Shown here: positions 1-9,466 of the stretch, piece by piece
Layout of the letters: each line of letters opens with the position of its first letter
Numbering within the stretch: position 1 is the stretch's first letter
Source of the DNA: Anoxybacterium sp963668245
Lineage (GTDB): Bacteria > Bacillota > Clostridia > Peptostreptococcales > Anaerovoracaceae
Assembly: GCA_963668245.2 (NCBI GenBank)
Contig: OY764195.2
Coordinates: forward strand, 1,922,001 to 1,986,000
Reading direction: 5' to 3'
Length of the DNA: 64,000 bases
Translations under genes and position numbers: made by a program
Notes under the pieces: model-generated
What the model was told of the DNA's origin: nothing
The model's input: only the letters and a program-made list of their open reading frames with translations
The model's database searches: none

Positions 1-1
1 A

Positions 2-142
2 CAATTTTTAGAGGGGAAAATTGGATTTTTAGATATTCAAAATACAATTGAAACCGTTTTGGAACAGCATGTGCCTGTTTATCAGATGGATTTAGAAACG
101 ATATTGCAAATCGATGAACAAGTTAGGGGGGATTTGTCATGA
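2..142 (+). CDS. dxr: 1-deoxy-D-xylulose 5-phosphate reductoisomerase, C-terminal end (partial)
   Basis: Only the last 46 codons are inside the window; the gene begins upstream of base 1. The visible end (LDIQNTIE, then a C-terminal helix ending RGDLS) resembles the C-terminal helical domain of DXR, the NADPH-dependent enzyme that makes 2-C-methyl-D-erythritol 4-phosphate in the MEP isoprenoid pathway. The stop codon overlaps the rseP start (ATGA). The order dxr-rseP-ispG is a common Firmicutes arrangement, and the call rests largely on it because the catalytic part is not visible. Confidence 0.75.
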   Translation, partial: QFLEGKIGFLDIQNTIETVLEQHVPVYQMDLETILQIDEQVRGDLS

Positions 143-1134
143 TGATTATTTATGCGATTCTAATATTTTGTTTGCTCATTTTTGTCCATGAATTTGGTCA
201 TTTTATTACTGCAAAATCTGTAGGAATCAAGGTCAACGAGTTTGCTTTAGGCATGGGCCCTCTTTTATTCCATTTTAAAAAAGGAGATACAGAGTATTCG
301 CTTCGTGCATTACCCATTGGTGGATACTGCAAGATGGAAGGAGAAGATGAAGACTCTGACGATGAGTCAGCGTTTAATAATAAACCGTTCTTAGCAAAAG
401 CCTTCGTCATTGTAGCGGGATCTTTTATGAATTTAATTTTGGCGATTCTAATTGTTGCTGCTATCTATATATCTGTGGGGATGCCTACTACCAGTATCGG
501 TGAATTAACACCTGATTTACCTGCCATGAATGCAGGCCTTCTTCCGGGGGATCAAATTGTTGAAGTGGATCAAACCACGGTGGATAAGTGGACTGACATT
601 ACAACCGCCATCGGAGAAACTGAAAAAGAGTCTATTGATGTGACGGTAGAGAGAGACGGAGCTTTAAAAACGGTTTCTGTAGACGTTGTAAATTCTGATG
701 ATGGGCGAAAAATCATTGGGATTACGCCAGTTCTCTCAAAAAACCCAATGAGAGCAGTTATAGTGGGTACTGAAAGCACGATAACCATGGGCGCAGATAT
801 GGTAAAAGTCATCGGTCAGCTTATTACGAGAGAGGTTTCAACCAGCCAGTTGACTGGTCCTGTTGGCATTGTTCACATGGTTGGAGATACTGCTAAAATG
901 GGATTGATTTATGTAGCGCAATTGACTGCATTGATTAGCTTAAATCTTGCAGTAGTCAATATGCTTCCATTCCCTGCTCTCGACGGAGGACGATTGTTGT
1001 TCTTAATTATTCGACTCTTTACAGGAAAGAGAATCTCAGATGATATGGAAGGTAAAATCCATTTAGTTGGTATGATGCTTCTCTTTGGACTTATGATATA
1101 TATTACATTCCAAGACATAGGTAGGTTTTTCTAA
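139..1134 (+). CDS. rseP: Site-2 membrane metalloprotease RseP/RasP
   Basis: Intramembrane zinc protease of the S2P family that cleaves anti-sigma factors and leftover signal peptides within the membrane. Residues 17-21 read HEFGH, the HExxH zinc-binding site, inside the first transmembrane segment. A PDZ domain lies in the middle (roughly residues 110-190), and LDGGR near the C terminus supplies the third zinc ligand. The length of 331 aa is short but normal for Firmicutes RasP-type proteins with one PDZ domain. The start overlaps the dxr stop, and an ATG one codon later is also possible. The stop overlaps the ispG start by one base, so dxr, rseP and ispG are probably translationally coupled. 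Known family substrates are not visible here. Confidence 0.95.
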   Translation: MMIIYAILIFCLLIFVHEFGHFITAKSVGIKVNEFALGMGPLLFHFKKGDTEYSLRALPIGGYCKMEGEDEDSDDESAFNNKPFLAKAFVIVAGSFMNLILAILIVAAIYISVGMPTTSIGELTPDLPAMNAGLLPGDQIVEVDQTTVDKWTDITTAIGETEKESIDVTVERDGALKTVSVDVVNSDDGRKIIGITPVLSKNPMRAVIVGTESTITMGADMVKVIGQLITREVSTSQLTGPVGIVHMVGDTAKMGLIYVAQLTALISLNLAVVNMLPFPALDGGRLLFLIIRLFTGKRISDDMEGKIHLVGMMLLFGLMIYITFQDIGRFF

Positions 1135-2201
1135 TGAGTAAGATGATTCGTTTGGGTCAAGTAATGATTGGTGGCACTGCTCCAATTTCAATACAATCAA
1201 TGACCAATACAGATACAAGAGATATTGAAGCTACCACAAGTCAAATCATAAGGCTACAAGAGGCTGGCTGTGAGATTGTGCGTTGTGCAGTTCCTGATAT
1301 GGAGGCTGCAGACGCTTTGATAGCAATCAAGAAAAATATCAAGATACCATTGGTAGCAGATATTCATTTTGATTATCGTCTGGCTATTGCTGCCATCCAA
1401 AATGGTGTGGACAAGGTCCGAATCAATCCTGGAAATATTGGAAGTGTTCAACGGTTGAAAACTGTGGTAGATACGGCTAAACAATATGGAACTCCAATGC
1501 GTATCGGAGTAAATTCTGGATCACTTGAGAAAGAATTGATTCAAAAATATGGTGGTGTAACCGCGGCTGGACTAGCAGAAAGTGCACAAAAAAATGTTCG
1601 GCTTGTTGAAGATATGGATTTTGATCAAATCGTAGTATCTATCAAATCTTCTGATGTAAGATTGAATTATCAAGCTCATAAATTGGCAGCGGAATCAATT
1701 CCGTACCCCTTTCATGTTGGCATCACAGAAGCAGGTACCATAGAAAGTGGAAAGGTTAAATCGGCTGTGGGCATCGGAGCCTTGCTGTTAGAAGGCATTG
1801 GAGATACCATACGGGTTTCGTTGACTGGAGATCCTGTCAACGAGGTTTATTATGCAAATGAAATTTTAAAGTCTCTTGATTTGCGAAATCATGTGATTCG
1901 TTTTGTTTCCTGTCCTACTTGTGGCAGATGTGGGGTAGACTTGGATCGTATTACAAAACAAGTGGAAAAAATGCTTCAGCCAATTGAATCTAGATTAAAA
2001 GAAAAAAACATTCCATCATTTACTGTGGCGGTTATGGGTTGCGAGGTCAACGGTCCAGGGGAAGCAAAAGAAGCAGACTTTGGAGTTGCATGCACAAGAG
2101 GCAAGGGATTAATTTTTAAGCATGGAGAGATTGTGAGAACCATACCAGAAGAGAATATTGCCAAAGAACTGATTCAGTTCATCGAGGAAGAAACGTTTTG
2201 A
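1134..2201 (+). CDS. ispG: 4-hydroxy-3-methylbut-2-en-1-yl diphosphate synthase (flavodoxin/ferredoxin)
   Basis: IspG (GcpE) carries out the penultimate MEP-pathway step, converting methylerythritol cyclodiphosphate to HMBPP with a [4Fe-4S] cluster. The N-terminal TIM barrel is visible (VADIHFDYRLA, DKVRINPGNIG). The C-terminal reductase-like domain holds the cluster ligands in CPTCGRC and in the MGCEVNGPGEA motif. The length of 355 aa matches the short bacterial form without the plant insert. It starts within the rseP stop codon. The gene sits with dxr and rseP, so two MEP enzymes are co-expressed. Confidence 0.97.
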   Translation: MSKMIRLGQVMIGGTAPISIQSMTNTDTRDIEATTSQIIRLQEAGCEIVRCAVPDMEAADALIAIKKNIKIPLVADIHFDYRLAIAAIQNGVDKVRINPGNIGSVQRLKTVVDTAKQYGTPMRIGVNSGSLEKELIQKYGGVTAAGLAESAQKNVRLVEDMDFDQIVVSIKSSDVRLNYQAHKLAAESIPYPFHVGITEAGTIESGKVKSAVGIGALLLEGIGDTIRVSLTGDPVNEVYYANEILKSLDLRNHVIRFVSCPTCGRCGVDLDRITKQVEKMLQPIESRLKEKNIPSFTVAVMGCEVNGPGEAKEADFGVACTRGKGLIFKHGEIVRTIPEENIAKELIQFIEEETF

Positions 2202-2317
2202 TATAACGAATTGTAACGGATAAAATAAAATCTATATTAACATTTTTACCTCAAATCGAAATCAGTATATATCAATAAGGCTGATATCTAGGTGTATATA
2301 AACAAAAGGGGGAGATT

Positions 2318-2773
2318 ATGATTTTAGATGTATTATTATCAGAACCATTGATTTGGATTGTGATTGGGGTGATTTTTGCGATTATCGAAGCAGTCACCAT
2401 GGGACTGACTACCATTTGGTTTACCATTGGTGCTGTAGCTGCCTGCTTGGTTGCGTTGCTAGGTGGTCCTTTGGCAATACAAATCATTGTATTCTTAGTA
2501 GTGTCAATTTTGCTCTTGTATTTTACAAGACCACTTGCAGAGAAAAAACTAAAAATTGGTCATGAGAAGAATAATGTTGATCAGGTGGTAGGAAAGACTG
2601 CTCTTGTAACAGAAGAAATTAAACCATTTCAGCCAGGACAAGTCAAATTAAATGGATTGGTGTGGACTGCAGTCACCAAAGATAATCAACAATCTTTGGT
2701 GGCAGGGTCTTTAGCAATAATCGTTGGATTAGAAGGGGTTAAGCTCATCGTTGAGCGGAAGGGAGAAGAATAA
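2318..2773 (+). CDS. NfeD-family membrane protein (short form with OB domain)
   Basis: A 151-aa protein with two or three hydrophobic segments in residues 1-75 and a soluble beta-rich C-terminal part of the NfeD OB-fold type (GKTALVTEEIKPFQPGQVKLNG...W). Short NfeD proteins partner with SPFH proteins in membrane microdomains, and an SPFH gene follows directly, overlapping by one base. The serine-protease domain of long NfeD proteins is absent. A strong AGGGGGAG ribosome-binding site precedes the ATG, after a gap of about 115 bases that holds no other gene. The exact function of the pair is not known. Confidence 0.85.
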   Translation: MILDVLLSEPLIWIVIGVIFAIIEAVTMGLTTIWFTIGAVAACLVALLGGPLAIQIIVFLVVSILLLYFTRPLAEKKLKIGHEKNNVDQVVGKTALVTEEIKPFQPGQVKLNGLVWTAVTKDNQQSLVAGSLAIIVGLEGVKLIVERKGEE

Positions 2774-3717
2774 TGCCTATTATTACTGCATTTTCAATGC
2801 TACTTTTAATTATCATTCTTATCTTTTTAATTGTTACGAACATTCGCATTGTGCCACAGGCACGTGCCTACGTGGTAGAACGACTCGGGGCATATCAGAC
2901 TACTTGGCAGGTTGGACTGCATATTAAAATTCCTTTGATAGATAAAATTTCAAGGAAGGTTTCGTTAAAAGAGCATGTCATTGATTTTCCACCACAGCCA
3001 GTAATCACGAAAGATAACGTAACGATGGAAATTGATACGGTTATTTATTTTCAGATTACAGATCCAAAATTATATGCTTATGGTGTAGAAAATCCAATGG
3101 CTGCCATTGAAAATTTGACGGCAACAACATTGCGAAATATCATTGGTGATTTGGAATTAGATGAATCATTGACAAGCCGAGAGCACGTCAATGGAAAGAT
3201 TCGAATTGTTTTGGATGAAGCAACTGATGCTTGGGGTATCAAAATCAATCGAGTAGAAGTAAAAAATATAGTTCCGCCAAAAGATATCCAACAAGCAATG
3301 GAAAAGCAGATGAGAGCAGAAAGAGAACGAAGAGAAGCAATCCTTCGAGCTGAAGGTGAGAAAACTTCTGCTATCCTCATCGCAGAAGGAAATAAGCAGT
3401 CTGCGATATTAAACGCAGAAGCGAATAAAGCGGCTATGATTTTGGCGGCAGAGGCAAAACGAGAAGCCCAGATTAGAGAGGCAGAAGGTAGTGCTCAAGC
3501 AATCCTTTTAGTTCAGAAAGCTACCGCTGACGGAATTAAAATGTTGGTAGAATCAGATCCTACAAAGCAGGTCATTGCATTGAAAAGTCTTGAGGCATTT
3601 CAAGCCGCCGCTGATGGAAAAGCTACAAAGATTATTATTCCATCGGAGATTCAAGGTCTTGCCGGATTGGCGACATCTTTTTCTGAGCTGGTAAAGGAAG
3701 AAAAAGAAAAAATATAA
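2773..3717 (+). CDS. SPFH/band-7 (stomatin/slipin-like) membrane protein
   Basis: A 314-aa band-7 protein. It has one N-terminal transmembrane segment (residues 4-24), an SPFH domain (about 25-200, with RIVPQARAYVVERLGAY and WGIKINRVEVKNI), and an Ala/Glu-rich coiled coil (about 180-255) that mediates oligomer formation. It is closest in form to the QmcA/stomatin group rather than to flotillins. Such proteins form membrane-bound rings or lattices with NfeD partners and influence membrane protease activity and fluidity. The start codon overlaps the end of the nfeD-like gene, supporting complex formation. Confidence 0.9.
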   Translation: MPIITAFSMLLLIIILIFLIVTNIRIVPQARAYVVERLGAYQTTWQVGLHIKIPLIDKISRKVSLKEHVIDFPPQPVITKDNVTMEIDTVIYFQITDPKLYAYGVENPMAAIENLTATTLRNIIGDLELDESLTSREHVNGKIRIVLDEATDAWGIKINRVEVKNIVPPKDIQQAMEKQMRAERERREAILRAEGEKTSAILIAEGNKQSAILNAEANKAAMILAAEAKREAQIREAEGSAQAILLVQKATADGIKMLVESDPTKQVIALKSLEAFQAAADGKATKIIIPSEIQGLAGLATSFSELVKEEKEKI

Positions 3718-3746
3718 GAAAAGGACAGTAACGGAGGCAATGGTCA

Positions 3747-6700
3747 TTGAAAGCTTTAATAGAAAACACAATACACTGGAATCGCATAGGAAAGCACCCA
3801 AAAGATGCATATGAGTATACGATTGAAAAGGCAGTTGTTTCAAAAGAGACAGCTGTCCTTTCTATTGATATTCGTTTGAACTTTGTAATACCATTTGAGG
3901 ATTCAAATAGAATATGTCAGTTGATGGCAAATGAAGTGGCAGGATTAAACGGAGTAACTCTTCAATTTCACTATGAAGATGTAATCTTGACAGAAAAAGA
4001 AATTTTAAAGCATTATATCGAATACATGATTCATGAAATCAATGGCAGCTATGCTGCAATCACAAAAACAATCTTCCCCGATGAATTTACCTTTGAACAG
4101 GGAATTATAACAATTATGGCTCTTGGCTCAGTGGCAGTGAATCAATTGAATGAAAAAGTTTCTGTACCATTTGCCAAGTACCTCAAAAGGGATTTTGGAA
4201 TTGATGCGAAAGTAATTTTTGCCAATCATGAAGACAACTATAAATTTACAGCAAAAGAAAAAGAAGAACTTTCATTGAAAGAATTGGCAGAAGCAGACAA
4301 AGTTCAAAAAAATGCTGCTGCGAATCCTGCAAGTCAGAGTATAACAAATAGTTCGCCAGGTGCAGGAAAAGATAATAACTCCGGTGGCGAAAAATGGCGA
4401 CGACGTGAAAAAGAAGAGCCTATGGTTGGTAACAGAATCATGGGAAAAAATATTATGGATCGCCCGGTTCCTATGTCGAGTTTAAATGAGAATAGCGGTG
4501 TTGTTACCGTAGAAGGTATGTTATTCCGTAAAGATGCTAGAACCATCAAGAATAACAAAAAACTTGTTACATTATTAGTTACGGACAAAACGACCTCCTT
4601 ATGTGTGAAGCTGTTTGTTTCAGAAAACAAATGGACTGAAATAGATGAAAATGTCAAACAGGGTAACTATGTAAAAATCCGCGGCAACATGGAATTCGAT
4701 ACATATGAGAATGTAATGGTTCTTATGGGTAAAGACTTGCAAAAAACTGAGGTTGAAGGCCGAAAAGATGAAAGTGAAAAGAAGCGAGTTGAACTGCATG
4801 CCCATACAAAGATGAGCGCCATGGATGGGCTCAATGAGATTGGTGATATGATAAAAACTGCGGCCAAATGGGGACAAAAAGCGATTGCCATCACAGATCA
4901 TGGGGTTGTGCAAGGTTTTCCAGAAGCAGCAAAGACCGTAAAAAAAAGCAAATTGGATATGAAAATTATTTATGGTGTAGAAGGTTATCTTTATGATGAC
5001 TCTAAGGATCAGGGCACCATTGACTATAAATCGAAGCCGACATTCCATATCATGATTCTTGCAAAAACGCAAGAAGGATTGAAAAATTTATATAAATTGG
5101 TTTCCATTTCTCATTTGGAATACTTCTACAAGAGACCAAGGATTCCAAAGTCAGTATTAGAATCACATAGAGATGGCCTGATTATTGGTTCGGCTTGTGA
5201 AGCTGGGCAAGTATATCAAAGTGTTCTTCATAATGATTCGGAAGAAGAAATCAAAGAAACAGCATCTTTTTATGATTATCTTGAAATACAACCATTGGTG
5301 AATAATCAGTTTCTGATCGATCATGGTACCGTCAAGGATCAAGAAGCATTGAAAGAGATTAATCGAAAGATAATTGCTCTTGGAAAGCAACTAAATAAGC
5401 CTGTGGTAGCAACTTGTGATGCTCATTATGCAAACCCTGAAGAAGCTTTGTATCGAAAGATACTCATGGCAGGGCAAGGATATAAAGATATTGAAGGGGA
5501 TAAGGGTCTTCATCTTCGCACTACAGAAGAAATGCTAGAAGAGTTTGATTATCTCGGAAAAGACATGGCATATGAGGTTGTGGTTTCCGCATCCAACCAG
5601 ATTGCAGATATGATAGAACACGTTGTTCCGGTTCCTAGCGGTAAGTTTCCACCTAAAATTGATGGAGCTGAGGATAGACTTCGTAACCGATGCATGGAGA
5701 CTGCATGGGGGATTTATGGAAACCCACTTCCTGAACTCGTACAAAAGCGTTTGGATCGAGAATTGGATTCTATCATAAATAATGGATATGCGGTCATGTA
5801 TGTCTCTGCGGAAATGTTAGTTCAAAAATCTTTATCTGATGGATATTTGGTAGGCTCTAGAGGTTCCGTAGGATCTTCCTTTGCAGCAACCATGGGAGGA
5901 ATCACTGAGGTAAATCCTTTGGCACCTCATTACATTTGTCCAAATGTGAATTGTAAAAATTCAGAGTTTGTTACAGATGGTAGTTATGATTGTGGCATTG
6001 ACATGCCTGATAAAATTTGCCCAAAATGTGGAACAGAATATAAAAAAGATGGTTTTAGCATACCGTTTGAAGTTTTCCTTGGATTTGAGGGGGACAAAGA
6101 ACCTGATATCGACTTAAACTTTGCAGGTGAGTACCAACCAATAGCACATAAATATGTTGAAGATATCTTTGGCAGAGAAAACGTATTTCGTGCAGGAACA
6201 ATTGGCACGGTAGCCGGAAAAACGGCATATGGATTTGTCATGAAGTATTTTGAAGACAGACAACAACCGGTGAATAAGTGGGAAGCAGAGCGGTTAACCG
6301 ATTGCTGTACAGGCGTGAGAAGGACTACTGGACAGCATCCTGGCGGAATCATCATTGTTCCTAGAGGCCATGAAATCTATGAGTTTTGCCCAGTGCAGCA
6401 TCCGGCAAATGACATGACTACAGATATTATTACAACCCATTTTGATTATCACTCGATTGATGAAAATCTTTTGAAGTTAGATATCCTAGGGCATGATGTG
6501 CCGTCTATGATTCGTCAACTTCAGGATATGACCGGTGTGGATCCACTGAATGTACCACTAAAAGACAAACGTGTTGACAGCATATTTTTGGGTATTGATG
6601 GTCTTGATATCAAAGATCCTGATTACAAGTTTGTCCATGGTAGCTATGGCATTCCTGAGTTTGGGACCAAGTTTGTACGCCAAATGCTAGATGATACCCA

Positions 6701-7523
6701 ACCAAGCCAGTTTGCTGACTTAGTTCGTATTTCGGGCTTTTCACATGGTACAGATGTATGGATTAATAACGCCCATGATTTCATTAAAGATGGTTCAGCC
6801 ACAATGAAAGATGCTATCTCTACTCGAGATGACATCATGAACTATTTGATTTTAAAAGGGCTCCCAAATAAAACAGCATTTAAGATTATGGAAAATGTCA
6901 GAAAAGGAAAAGGAATCACCGAAGATGAAGCGAACTTGATGGAAGCAAATAATGTGCCTGAGTGGTATATTGAATCTTGCAGAAGAATTAAGTATATGTT
7001 CCCCAAGGCCCATGCCGTGGCATATGTGATGATGTCATACCGCATTGCATACTATAAGGTTTACTATCCGGCACAGTTTTATTCCGTATTTTTTACAACA
7101 AAGGTAAGTGAATTTGATGCGGAGACCATTTTGAAAGGGCCAAGAGCAGTAAGAGCTAAGATTGAAATGATAGAGGCTAAAGGGAAAAATGCTACGAAAA
7201 AAGAAGAGGACGAAGTTACTGTTTTAGAAGTTGCTTATGAAATGTTTGCGAGAGGATATGAATTTTCTCCAGCAGAAATCGGAAAATCTCATGCAACCAG
7301 ATTCTTGACAGTAGATGGAAAAGTTCTTCTCCCATTTGTGGCTCTTTCTGGGGTCGGAGAAAGCGCTGCAAAAGCAATTGTTGCGGAGTATGAAAAAAAA
7401 CCATTTATTTCGGTAGATGATATGAGAAACAGAGCAAAGGTAAACAAGACAGCGGTAGAAGCATTGACCAATCATGGGGTCCTAGCGGATATCCCTGATT
7501 CAGATCAAATCTGTTTATTTTAA
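3747..7523 (+). CDS. polC: DNA polymerase III alpha subunit, PolC type, lacking the 3'-5' exonuclease domain
   Basis: Replicative polymerase of Firmicutes, 1258 aa against about 1437 in Bacillus subtilis. In order it has an N-terminal region, a Q/N-poor linker, an OB fold (about 250-335), the PHP domain (about 345-600), a zinc-finger motif (CPNVNC...CPKCG), the polymerase palm/fingers (GSRGSVGSS, PDIDLNFAG, RTTGQHPGGI, GHDVPSMIRQL) and a C terminus ending DQICLF like other PolC. The DnaQ-type exonuclease that normally interrupts PHP is absent: around residue 427 the chain passes straight from the GVEGYL segment to PTFHIMILA. All nine PHP metal-ligand positions are present (H351, H353, D360, H385, E412, H434, C484, D558, H560). 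The start is TTG with GGAGG nine bases upstream; the nearby ATG at 3740 is in another frame and closes early. Confidence 0.96.
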   Translation: MKALIENTIHWNRIGKHPKDAYEYTIEKAVVSKETAVLSIDIRLNFVIPFEDSNRICQLMANEVAGLNGVTLQFHYEDVILTEKEILKHYIEYMIHEINGSYAAITKTIFPDEFTFEQGIITIMALGSVAVNQLNEKVSVPFAKYLKRDFGIDAKVIFANHEDNYKFTAKEKEELSLKELAEADKVQKNAAANPASQSITNSSPGAGKDNNSGGEKWRRREKEEPMVGNRIMGKNIMDRPVPMSSLNENSGVVTVEGMLFRKDARTIKNNKKLVTLLVTDKTTSLCVKLFVSENKWTEIDENVKQGNYVKIRGNMEFDTYENVMVLMGKDLQKTEVEGRKDESEKKRVELHAHTKMSAMDGLNEIGDMIKTAAKWGQKAIAITDHGVVQGFPEAAKTVKKSKLDMKIIYGVEGYLYDDSKDQGTIDYKSKPTFHIMILAKTQEGLKNLYKLVSISHLEYFYKRPRIPKSVLESHRDGLIIGSACEAGQVYQSVLHNDSEEEIKETASFYDYLEIQPLVNNQFLIDHGTVKDQEALKEINRKIIALGKQLNKPVVATCDAHYANPEEALYRKILMAGQGYKDIEGDKGLHLRTTEEMLEEFDYLGKDMAYEVVVSASNQIADMIEHVVPVPSGKFPPKIDGAEDRLRNRCMETAWGIYGNPLPELVQKRLDRELDSIINNGYAVMYVSAEMLVQKSLSDGYLVGSRGSVGSSFAATMGGITEVNPLAPHYICPNVNCKNSEFVTDGSYDCGIDMPDKICPKCGTEYKKDGFSIPFEVFLGFEGDKEPDIDLNFAGEYQPIAHKYVEDIFGRENVFRAGTIGTVAGKTAYGFVMKYFEDRQQPVNKWEAERLTDCCTGVRRTTGQHPGGIIIVPRGHEIYEFCPVQHPANDMTTDIITTHFDYHSIDENLLKLDILGHDVPSMIRQLQDMTGVDPLNVPLKDKRVDSIFLGIDGLDIKDPDYKFVHGSYGIPEFGTKFVRQMLDDTQPSQFADLVRISGFSHGTDVWINNAHDFIKDGSATMKDAISTRDDIMNYLILKGLPNKTAFKIMENVRKGKGITEDEANLMEANNVPEWYIESCRRIKYMFPKAHAVAYVMMSYRIAYYKVYYPAQFYSVFFTTKVSEFDAETILKGPRAVRAKIEMIEAKGKNATKKEEDEVTVLEVAYEMFARGYEFSPAEIGKSHATRFLTVDGKVLLPFVALSGVGESAAKAIVAEYEKKPFISVDDMRNRAKVNKTAVEALTNHGVLADIPDSDQICLF

Positions 7524-7639
7524 ACCATTTTTTTAAATGAGCAAATGTAAATAAATTGCTCCATTTGCCAGAAAAAACTTGCAAAGGCGATGCTTCTATG
7601 CTATCGTATAAGGGTAGAATAAATCTTGACTGGTACGTA

Positions 7640-7670
7640 AAAGAGTGGGCAATCCCACTCTTTCACTTTT
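7640..7670 (+). terminator. Perfect hairpin between polC and rimP
   Basis: A perfect 10-bp stem (AAAGAGTGGG paired with CCCACTCTTT) with a four-base loop at 7640-7663 is followed by a T-rich stretch. It probably terminates polC transcription. The T run is broken by CA, so efficiency is uncertain. The rest of the 240-base gap shows no further gene. Confidence 0.65.
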
Positions 7671-7762
7671 GTGGTCATTTTTTTCGTATGAAATGCAACA
7701 GGAATAGCATGTTGCTTTACAATTAAATGAAGAATAGACATGGTCTATTCGGAGGAATAGAA

Positions 7763-8239
7763 ATGGCAAAAATGAAAATAAAAGACCTCGTTGCTGAAGT
7801 CTTAGGCGATTTTTTTAACGAAAACGGATATGAACTTTACAATGTTGAATTTGTAAAAGAGGGCAAGGATTGGTTCTTGCGCGTGTATATTGACCATCTA
7901 GACGAATCAGATGGAGGAATTAGCACGGATGACTGTGAAAAGGTTAGCCGATATTTGAGTGAAAAATTGGATGAAATTGATCCGATTGAACAAAATTATT
8001 ATCTGGAGATTTCTTCTCCGGGTATGGATCGAACACTGTTAAAAGAACAGGATTATGTGAGGTACGCAGAACGATTTGTTGATGTTCATCTTTACCAGGC
8101 ATACGAAGGCAAAAAAATGCTGTTTGGTAAGCTTGAAGGATTGCAGGAAGGGAATCTTGTAATCATAGATGAAAAAGAAAATCGAATTGAAATACCGATG
8201 GAAAAAGTATCAAAAACAAAGCTCGCTGTTATTTTTTAA
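7763..8239 (+). CDS. rimP: Ribosome maturation factor RimP
   Basis: RimP assists 30S subunit assembly. The 158-aa protein has the family N-terminal alpha/beta domain (GYELYNVEFVKEG...LRVYID, then DCEKVSRYLSE) and the signature YYLEISSPGMDR, followed by a small SH3-like C-terminal domain. The start at 7763 (MAKMKIKD) is preferred because GGAGGAAT lies nine bases upstream; an in-frame ATG 36 bases earlier has no such site. It is first in the rimP-nusA-rnpM-ylxQ-infB-rbfA block, the standard Firmicutes order. Confidence 0.95.
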   Translation: MAKMKIKDLVAEVLGDFFNENGYELYNVEFVKEGKDWFLRVYIDHLDESDGGISTDDCEKVSRYLSEKLDEIDPIEQNYYLEISSPGMDRTLLKEQDYVRYAERFVDVHLYQAYEGKKMLFGKLEGLQEGNLVIIDEKENRIEIPMEKVSKTKLAVIF

Positions 8240-8258
8240 GGAGGAGTATTGAACTACA

Positions 8259-9401
8259 ATGAACAGAGAATTTATTAAAGCAGTAGAGGAATTAGAAAAA
8301 GAAAAAGAAATATCAAAAGATCTTTTGATTGAAGCTATTGAATCTGCGCTTGTATCTGCATATAAGAAAAATTATGGTACATCTCAAAACGTCAGAGTAA
8401 ATATTAGCAGAGAAACTGGTGATATTGAAGTATATATGAGAAAAGATGTTGTGGAAGATGTTTATGATAATCTTATTGAAGTATCCCTTGAAGATGCAAG
8501 AGAAATCGATCCGAAATTTCAGCTTGGTGATGTAATTGAATCACAGGTTACACCAAGAGATTTTGGAAGAATTGCTGCTCAGACGGCAAAACAAGTTGTG
8601 GTACAAAGAATCAGAGAAGCGGAAAGAGGATTGATTTATGACGATTATTCAAATCGCCAATCAGAAATTATCACAGGAGTGATTCAAAGAATCAGCAATG
8701 ATACGGTATATATCAACATGGGAAAAACGGAAGGAATTTTGGCTACAACAGAGCAAGTTCCTGGGGAAAAATATGTGATGAATAACCGTATTAAAGTTTA
8801 CATCATGGACGTAAAAAAGACTACAAAGGGTCCTCAAGTATACCTTTCCAGATCTCATCCGGGGCTTGTTAAGCGGTTGTTTGAGCTAGAAGTCCCTGAA
8901 ATTCAGGAAGGTGTTGTTGAAATTAAGAGTATTTCAAGAGAAGCCGGTTCTAGAACGAAAATGGCTGTTTTTACTCAGGATGAAAATGTTGACCCAGTGG
9001 GCGCGTGTGTTGGTTCAAGAGGAACAAGAGTGCAGACCATTGTGGATGAGCTTTTTGGAGAAAAAATTGATATTATCAACTGGAGTGAAGATCCTGAAAA
9101 ACTCATTAGCAGCGCGTTAAGTCCTGCAAAAGTTGAAAAAGTATTTATTAACGATGATGGTAAGTCGGCTACTGTGGTAGTACCTGATTATCAACTCTCT
9201 TTGGCTATCGGTAAAGAAGGCCAAAATGTAAGATTGGCTGCAAAACTTTGCGGATGGAAAATAGATATTAAAAGTCATTCTCAGTACTTCCCAGATGATG
9301 TGCAATACGATGAAACTGAAAACAAAGAGTATGACTACGAAGAAGATGGGTTAGATGATATTTCTTCTAACGAAGAATATGAAATTGTCGAAGTAGAATA
9401 G
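8259..9401 (+). CDS. nusA: Transcription termination/antitermination protein NusA
   Basis: NusA binds RNA polymerase and nascent RNA and modulates pausing, intrinsic termination and antitermination. At 380 aa it has the Firmicutes form: N-terminal polymerase-binding domain (1-125), S1 domain (about 135-200, VINMGKTEGIL), and KH1 and KH2 (about 200-345, VGACVGSRGTRVQTIVDELFGEKIDI and LAIGKEGQNVRLA), with no C-terminal acidic repeats. An acidic tail rich in D/E/Y follows. A GGAGGAG ribosome-binding site lies 20 bases after the rimP stop. Confidence 0.97.
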   Translation: MNREFIKAVEELEKEKEISKDLLIEAIESALVSAYKKNYGTSQNVRVNISRETGDIEVYMRKDVVEDVYDNLIEVSLEDAREIDPKFQLGDVIESQVTPRDFGRIAAQTAKQVVVQRIREAERGLIYDDYSNRQSEIITGVIQRISNDTVYINMGKTEGILATTEQVPGEKYVMNNRIKVYIMDVKKTTKGPQVYLSRSHPGLVKRLFELEVPEIQEGVVEIKSISREAGSRTKMAVFTQDENVDPVGACVGSRGTRVQTIVDELFGEKIDIINWSEDPEKLISSALSPAKVEKVFINDDGKSATVVVPDYQLSLAIGKEGQNVRLAAKLCGWKIDIKSHSQYFPDDVQYDETENKEYDYEEDGLDDISSNEEYEIVEVE

Positions 9402-9466
9402 TTCACTACAATCACCTAATGTGGATCGTATAAAAAACAATAGCAAAAGATAAAGGGGGTGCTTCA

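Noticed and set aside
4620..5072. 150-codon minus-strand frame opposite polC
   Set aside because: Opposite the conserved OB/PHP region of polC; composition and lack of motifs mark it as a shadow.
7579..7607. Possible promoter before rimP (TTGCAA and a weak TATCGT)
   Set aside because: The -10 match is poor and it lies upstream of the 7640 terminator-like hairpin, so it would not read efficiently into rimP.
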